Positions 6,775 through 9,285 of a stretch of DNA of 9,285 nucleotides are shown one piece after another. Source of the DNA: an uncultured Treponema sp. (lineage in GTDB: Bacteria > Spirochaetota > Spirochaetia > Treponematales > Treponemataceae); the NCBI GenBank assembly GCA_947165795.1, contig CAMVBP010000075.1, forward strand, positions 1 to 9,285, read 5' to 3'. The first letter of the stretch is position 1. Each line of letters opens with the position of its first letter. The notes under the pieces are model-generated. The model worked only from the letters and a program-made list of their open reading frames with translations. It had not been told where the DNA came from and did no database searches. A program made the position numbers and the translations under genes.

Positions 6775-8208
6775 ATGATTTTAAAGCTTGCTTACAGAAA
6801 TGTCATATCCAGAAAAAGTTCTATCGTAATTATTTTATTCATGTCATTTGCAATTACTCTTTTTTGCATTGCGAATGCAATTTTTGACAGTACAGAATAT
6901 GGCGTTCAGAACAGCTTTGTTTCAAGCTTTACAGGTGATGTTCTAATCAGACCTAAAAACGGAGTTCAATACAGTCTTTTTGGAGACGAAAATCCTTTTA
7001 CAGGTAAATTTTCAGAAATAGAAAATCTTGTTCCTTATACGGAAGTTTATCAGACGGTAAAGGAAAATTCAGATACCAAAGCAATTCTTGGTCAGATTTC
7101 CGGTATTGTCCGCATGGAATATGAAGATGTAATGTCTCCAATTTATCTTTTTGGAATTGACGGCGACGATTATCTGGAAGCCATGTCTTCCATTAAAATT
7201 ATAGAAGGTCATACATTTGTAGACGGCGAAAAGGGAATTATGATGCCCGAAGTCGTTGCAGAAAAATGGGGCGTTAAAGTTGGTGACGTTGTTCAGTTTT
7301 CTTATTCAGACGGTTCATATTTCAGAATCCGTGCGGTTCCTGTAACAGCTGTGCTTGATTACAGAACTGACAACGAAATCTTTTCACGCTTTGCACTTGT
7401 AGATGCCGCAACCCTGCGTTCTCTTCTTGATTTAGGTTCTTCCTCTTCATCTGCTGTAGAAAATCTTTCTGCAGAAAAAACCAGTCTTTTGGATGATGAT
7501 CTGGACTGGACTACTTTATTTGATGATGCAGAAGATTCTGATGCCATTTTTGAAGAAGAGCTGCCGGAACCGGAAGAAACATTCGCAGTTGAAGAAATTA
7601 CAGAAGATTATGAATATAGTAATTCCTGGAATTTCCTTTTAGTATGTCTTGAGAATCCTAAAAAAGCAAAAGCGACAATCAATAAATTGAATAGGATTTT
7701 CCGCAAAAATGGCTGGCCTGTAGAAGCCGCAGACTGGCGCCACGCCGCAGGAAGCTCAGCATTGTATCTGTACTGGTTAAGATTAATTTTTAATATAGGA
7801 ATTTTTATTCTTTTAATTGCAGGCTTTATTGTCGTTGCAAATTCGCTCGTAATTAAGGTTCTTGACCGTACAAATGAAATTGGAACGCTGCGTGCAATTG
7901 GTGCCAAAAAAAGATTCATTTCTACACAGCTTCTTGCAGAGACTTTTATGATGACTATTACAAGCGGAATAATTGGTATTTTAATGGGCTTCATTCTTGC
8001 CCGTATTTTAACTGGTGCTCATATTTCCTTTACAAACAGCTTCTTAGTTCAGTTATTCGGTTCAAAAGATTTAAAAATCTTTATAACATTTTCAAATATT
8101 CTTAAACAGATTGGTCTTGTAATTCTTCTTGGAGTAATTGGCTGGGCATATCCGGTTGTTACTGCATTAAAAGTAAGCCCTGTTAAAGCAATGATGGGGG
8201 TAAGATAA
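6775..8208 (+). CDS. FtsX/MacB-type ABC transporter permease, first subunit
   Basis: A 477-residue inner-membrane permease of the FtsX superfamily, which includes LolC/E and MacB. These use a cytoplasmic ATPase for lipoprotein release, export or mechanotransmission rather than import. Topology: a short cytoplasmic start (LAYRNVISRK), TM1 at about 16-36, a large extracytoplasmic domain at about 40-330 (MacB core-like), then TM2 at about 335-360, TM3 at about 385-411 and TM4 at about 442-467. The coupling-loop motif NEIGTLRAIGAKKRF is at 367-381, and the usual VSPVKAMMGVR tail ends the protein. Residues about 221-282 are a Ser-rich then strongly acidic insert with about 20 Asp/Glu and one Lys. 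The gene has its own promoter region and overlaps the next permease by one base (TAATG), so the two form a coupled heterodimer candidate. No ATPase gene is visible. Substrate unknown; lipoprotein handling is only a guess. Confidence 0.9.
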   Translation: MILKLAYRNVISRKSSIVIILFMSFAITLFCIANAIFDSTEYGVQNSFVSSFTGDVLIRPKNGVQYSLFGDENPFTGKFSEIENLVPYTEVYQTVKENSDTKAILGQISGIVRMEYEDVMSPIYLFGIDGDDYLEAMSSIKIIEGHTFVDGEKGIMMPEVVAEKWGVKVGDVVQFSYSDGSYFRIRAVPVTAVLDYRTDNEIFSRFALVDAATLRSLLDLGSSSSSAVENLSAEKTSLLDDDLDWTTLFDDAEDSDAIFEEELPEPEETFAVEEITEDYEYSNSWNFLLVCLENPKKAKATINKLNRIFRKNGWPVEAADWRHAAGSSALYLYWLRLIFNIGIFILLIAGFIVVANSLVIKVLDRTNEIGTLRAIGAKKRFISTQLLAETFMMTITSGIIGILMGFILARILTGAHISFTNSFLVQLFGSKDLKIFITFSNILKQIGLVILLGVIGWAYPVVTALKVSPVKAMMGVR

Positions 8209-9285
8209 TGAAAGATGCTATAAAGATGGGATTGCGCTCATTAGTTTATAGAAGAAAACAATATCGTTCCCTGTTTATTGTCTGTATTTTTGGAGTTGCA
8301 ATTTCTTTATTTACGCAGTCTGTAATTACCGGAATGATTTCTTCGCTTAAATACAAGGCAAAAGTTTATTACGGCGGAGATTTTCAGTTTGTAGGCGGCG
8401 ATTATTATAACAATCAGTTTAACGGAGAAGAAAATTTAGCGATCGTAAAATCAGTTTTTCCTAATGATCTTGTAGTTGAACGTTATAATTTTGACCCTAT
8501 TTATGCGGCTCTGTATTTTGAAGGAATGGAAGTTCGGCTTAGAATGGCAAAAGGCGTAGATTTTGATGCAGAGGCTGATATTTTTAAGACCTTGAATTAC
8601 AAAGAGGGAAGTGCTGAAAATTTAAAAGGCACAAACGGAATTTTAATTTCTGAAAAGATTGCAGACACACTTGCTGTTCATTGCGGCGATTCCGTTACTT
8701 TCCTTTTGACAAACCGTGAAGGCGCAACAGATACTCTCGAAGTTATTGTTAAAGGAATTTTCGTAGATTCATCTTTCTTCGGGATGTATACAAGCTATAT
8801 GGATATAGATTTTTTGAAAACAGCAGATAAATATCCGCTTAACTGGAGCAACAGAATCTGTATAACATTAAAAAACGGTGAACCTTCAGCAAAACAGATT
8901 GCAAATTATCAGAAAGAGCTTGAAAAATCATTTAATATGTTCCCGATTGTAGAAGATAAATATGATTTCTTTAGTTCTCAGTCTGAAATTGAATATTATG
9001 ATGAAGATGATAATTTTAATCCTGTTTATGCACTTATAAAGCTGGATGCAAATCTTGAATCTTTAAAGGTCGTTATAGATGCAATGAATCTTGTTTCTGC
9101 CTTTATTATCGTAATGCTGATTGTAATAATTGTTGTTGGAGTTGCTAGTACATTCCGCGTAATTATTATGAAGAGAATAAACGAAATTGGAATTTATAAA
9201 GCTATAGGAATGAAGAGAGGAAAGCTTTCTTTAATGATTCTTGTAGAAACCGTTCTTCTTATTTTTTCTGGTTGTATAGGCGGTT
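8208..9285 (+). CDS. FtsX/MacB-type ABC transporter permease, second subunit (3'-truncated by window end)
   Basis: An open frame from the ATG at 8208 to the right edge: 359 complete codons with no stop. The start shares its A with the stop of the first permease (TAATG), and a G-rich stretch at 8196-8200 can serve as ribosome binding site, so translation is coupled. The visible layout repeats the partner: a basic N-terminus (LRSLVYRRKQYR), TM1 at about 21-42, an extracytoplasmic domain at about 45-290, TM2 at about 292-316, the FtsX motif NEIGIYKAIGMKRG at 325-338, and the start of TM3 from about 340. The last roughly 80-100 residues, TM3 to TM4, should lie beyond the window. It lacks the long acidic insert of its partner, with only a short patch at about 260-269 (EIEYYDEDDN). 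The two are paralogous in design but diverged, so they probably form a heterodimer with an ATPase encoded nearby. Confidence 0.9.
   Translation, partial: MKDAIKMGLRSLVYRRKQYRSLFIVCIFGVAISLFTQSVITGMISSLKYKAKVYYGGDFQFVGGDYYNNQFNGEENLAIVKSVFPNDLVVERYNFDPIYAALYFEGMEVRLRMAKGVDFDAEADIFKTLNYKEGSAENLKGTNGILISEKIADTLAVHCGDSVTFLLTNREGATDTLEVIVKGIFVDSSFFGMYTSYMDIDFLKTADKYPLNWSNRICITLKNGEPSAKQIANYQKELEKSFNMFPIVEDKYDFFSSQSEIEYYDEDDNFNPVYALIKLDANLESLKVVIDAMNLVSAFIIVMLIVIIVVGVASTFRVIIMKRINEIGIYKAIGMKRGKLSLMILVETVLLIFSGCIGG

Noticed and set aside
7608..7994. Minus-strand open frame of 128 codons within the first permease
   Set aside because: Its hydrophobic look is the complement of the permease membrane segments; there is no ribosome binding site or domain.

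Overview
The window looks like an ordinary housekeeping stretch of chromosome from an AT-rich spirochaete, most likely a Treponema-like species. This assignment is inference. It rests on a lipoprotein-type HtrA protease with a permissive lipobox, a Maf/DUF115-type protein as found in flagellated spirochaetes, the base composition judged by eye, and the gene combination. No marker gene proves it. I saw no rRNA, tRNA, CRISPR array, transposase, phage gene or plasmid function.

Layout. Bases 31-3483 hold two genes on the + strand: a secreted, probably lipid-anchored trypsin-like protease with one PDZ domain, then lepA (elongation factor 4) 27 bp later with a good Shine-Dalgarno. A two-gene minus-strand unit converges on lepA with only 2 bp between stop codons. 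Its first gene (5120-6583) encodes a membrane-anchored periplasmic PpiD/SurA-like folding factor with a degenerate parvulin domain. Its second gene (3486-5105) encodes a DUF115/Maf-like (MptE-fold) protein. A terminator-like hairpin lies inside the first codons of the second gene. Bases 6584-6774 form a divergent control region with a near-consensus extended -10 promoter for the minus unit, a 5'-UTR hairpin, an 8-bp dyad with arms 21 bp apart, and a -10 box for the + strand unit. From 6775 to the right edge are two translationally coupled FtsX/MacB-type ABC permeases (TAATG overlap). The second is cut by the window end and its ATPase is not in view.

How the genes fit together. Four of the six proteins act at or outside the inner membrane: the protease and the folding factor in periplasmic quality control, and the permease pair in an ABC export or lipoprotein-handling complex. 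LepA works on the ribosome, and the DUF115 protein probably works in the cytoplasm on glycan or flagellin modification. The envelope theme is suggestive but does not prove a shared pathway.

I do not see a convincing undescribed system. The most interesting points are regulatory: the intragenic terminator-like hairpin at 5057-5092 and the dyad in the divergent promoter at 6710-6738. At protein level they are the His-to-Ser changes in the parvulin domain and an acidic insert in the first permease. All gaps between genes are shorter than 300 bp.
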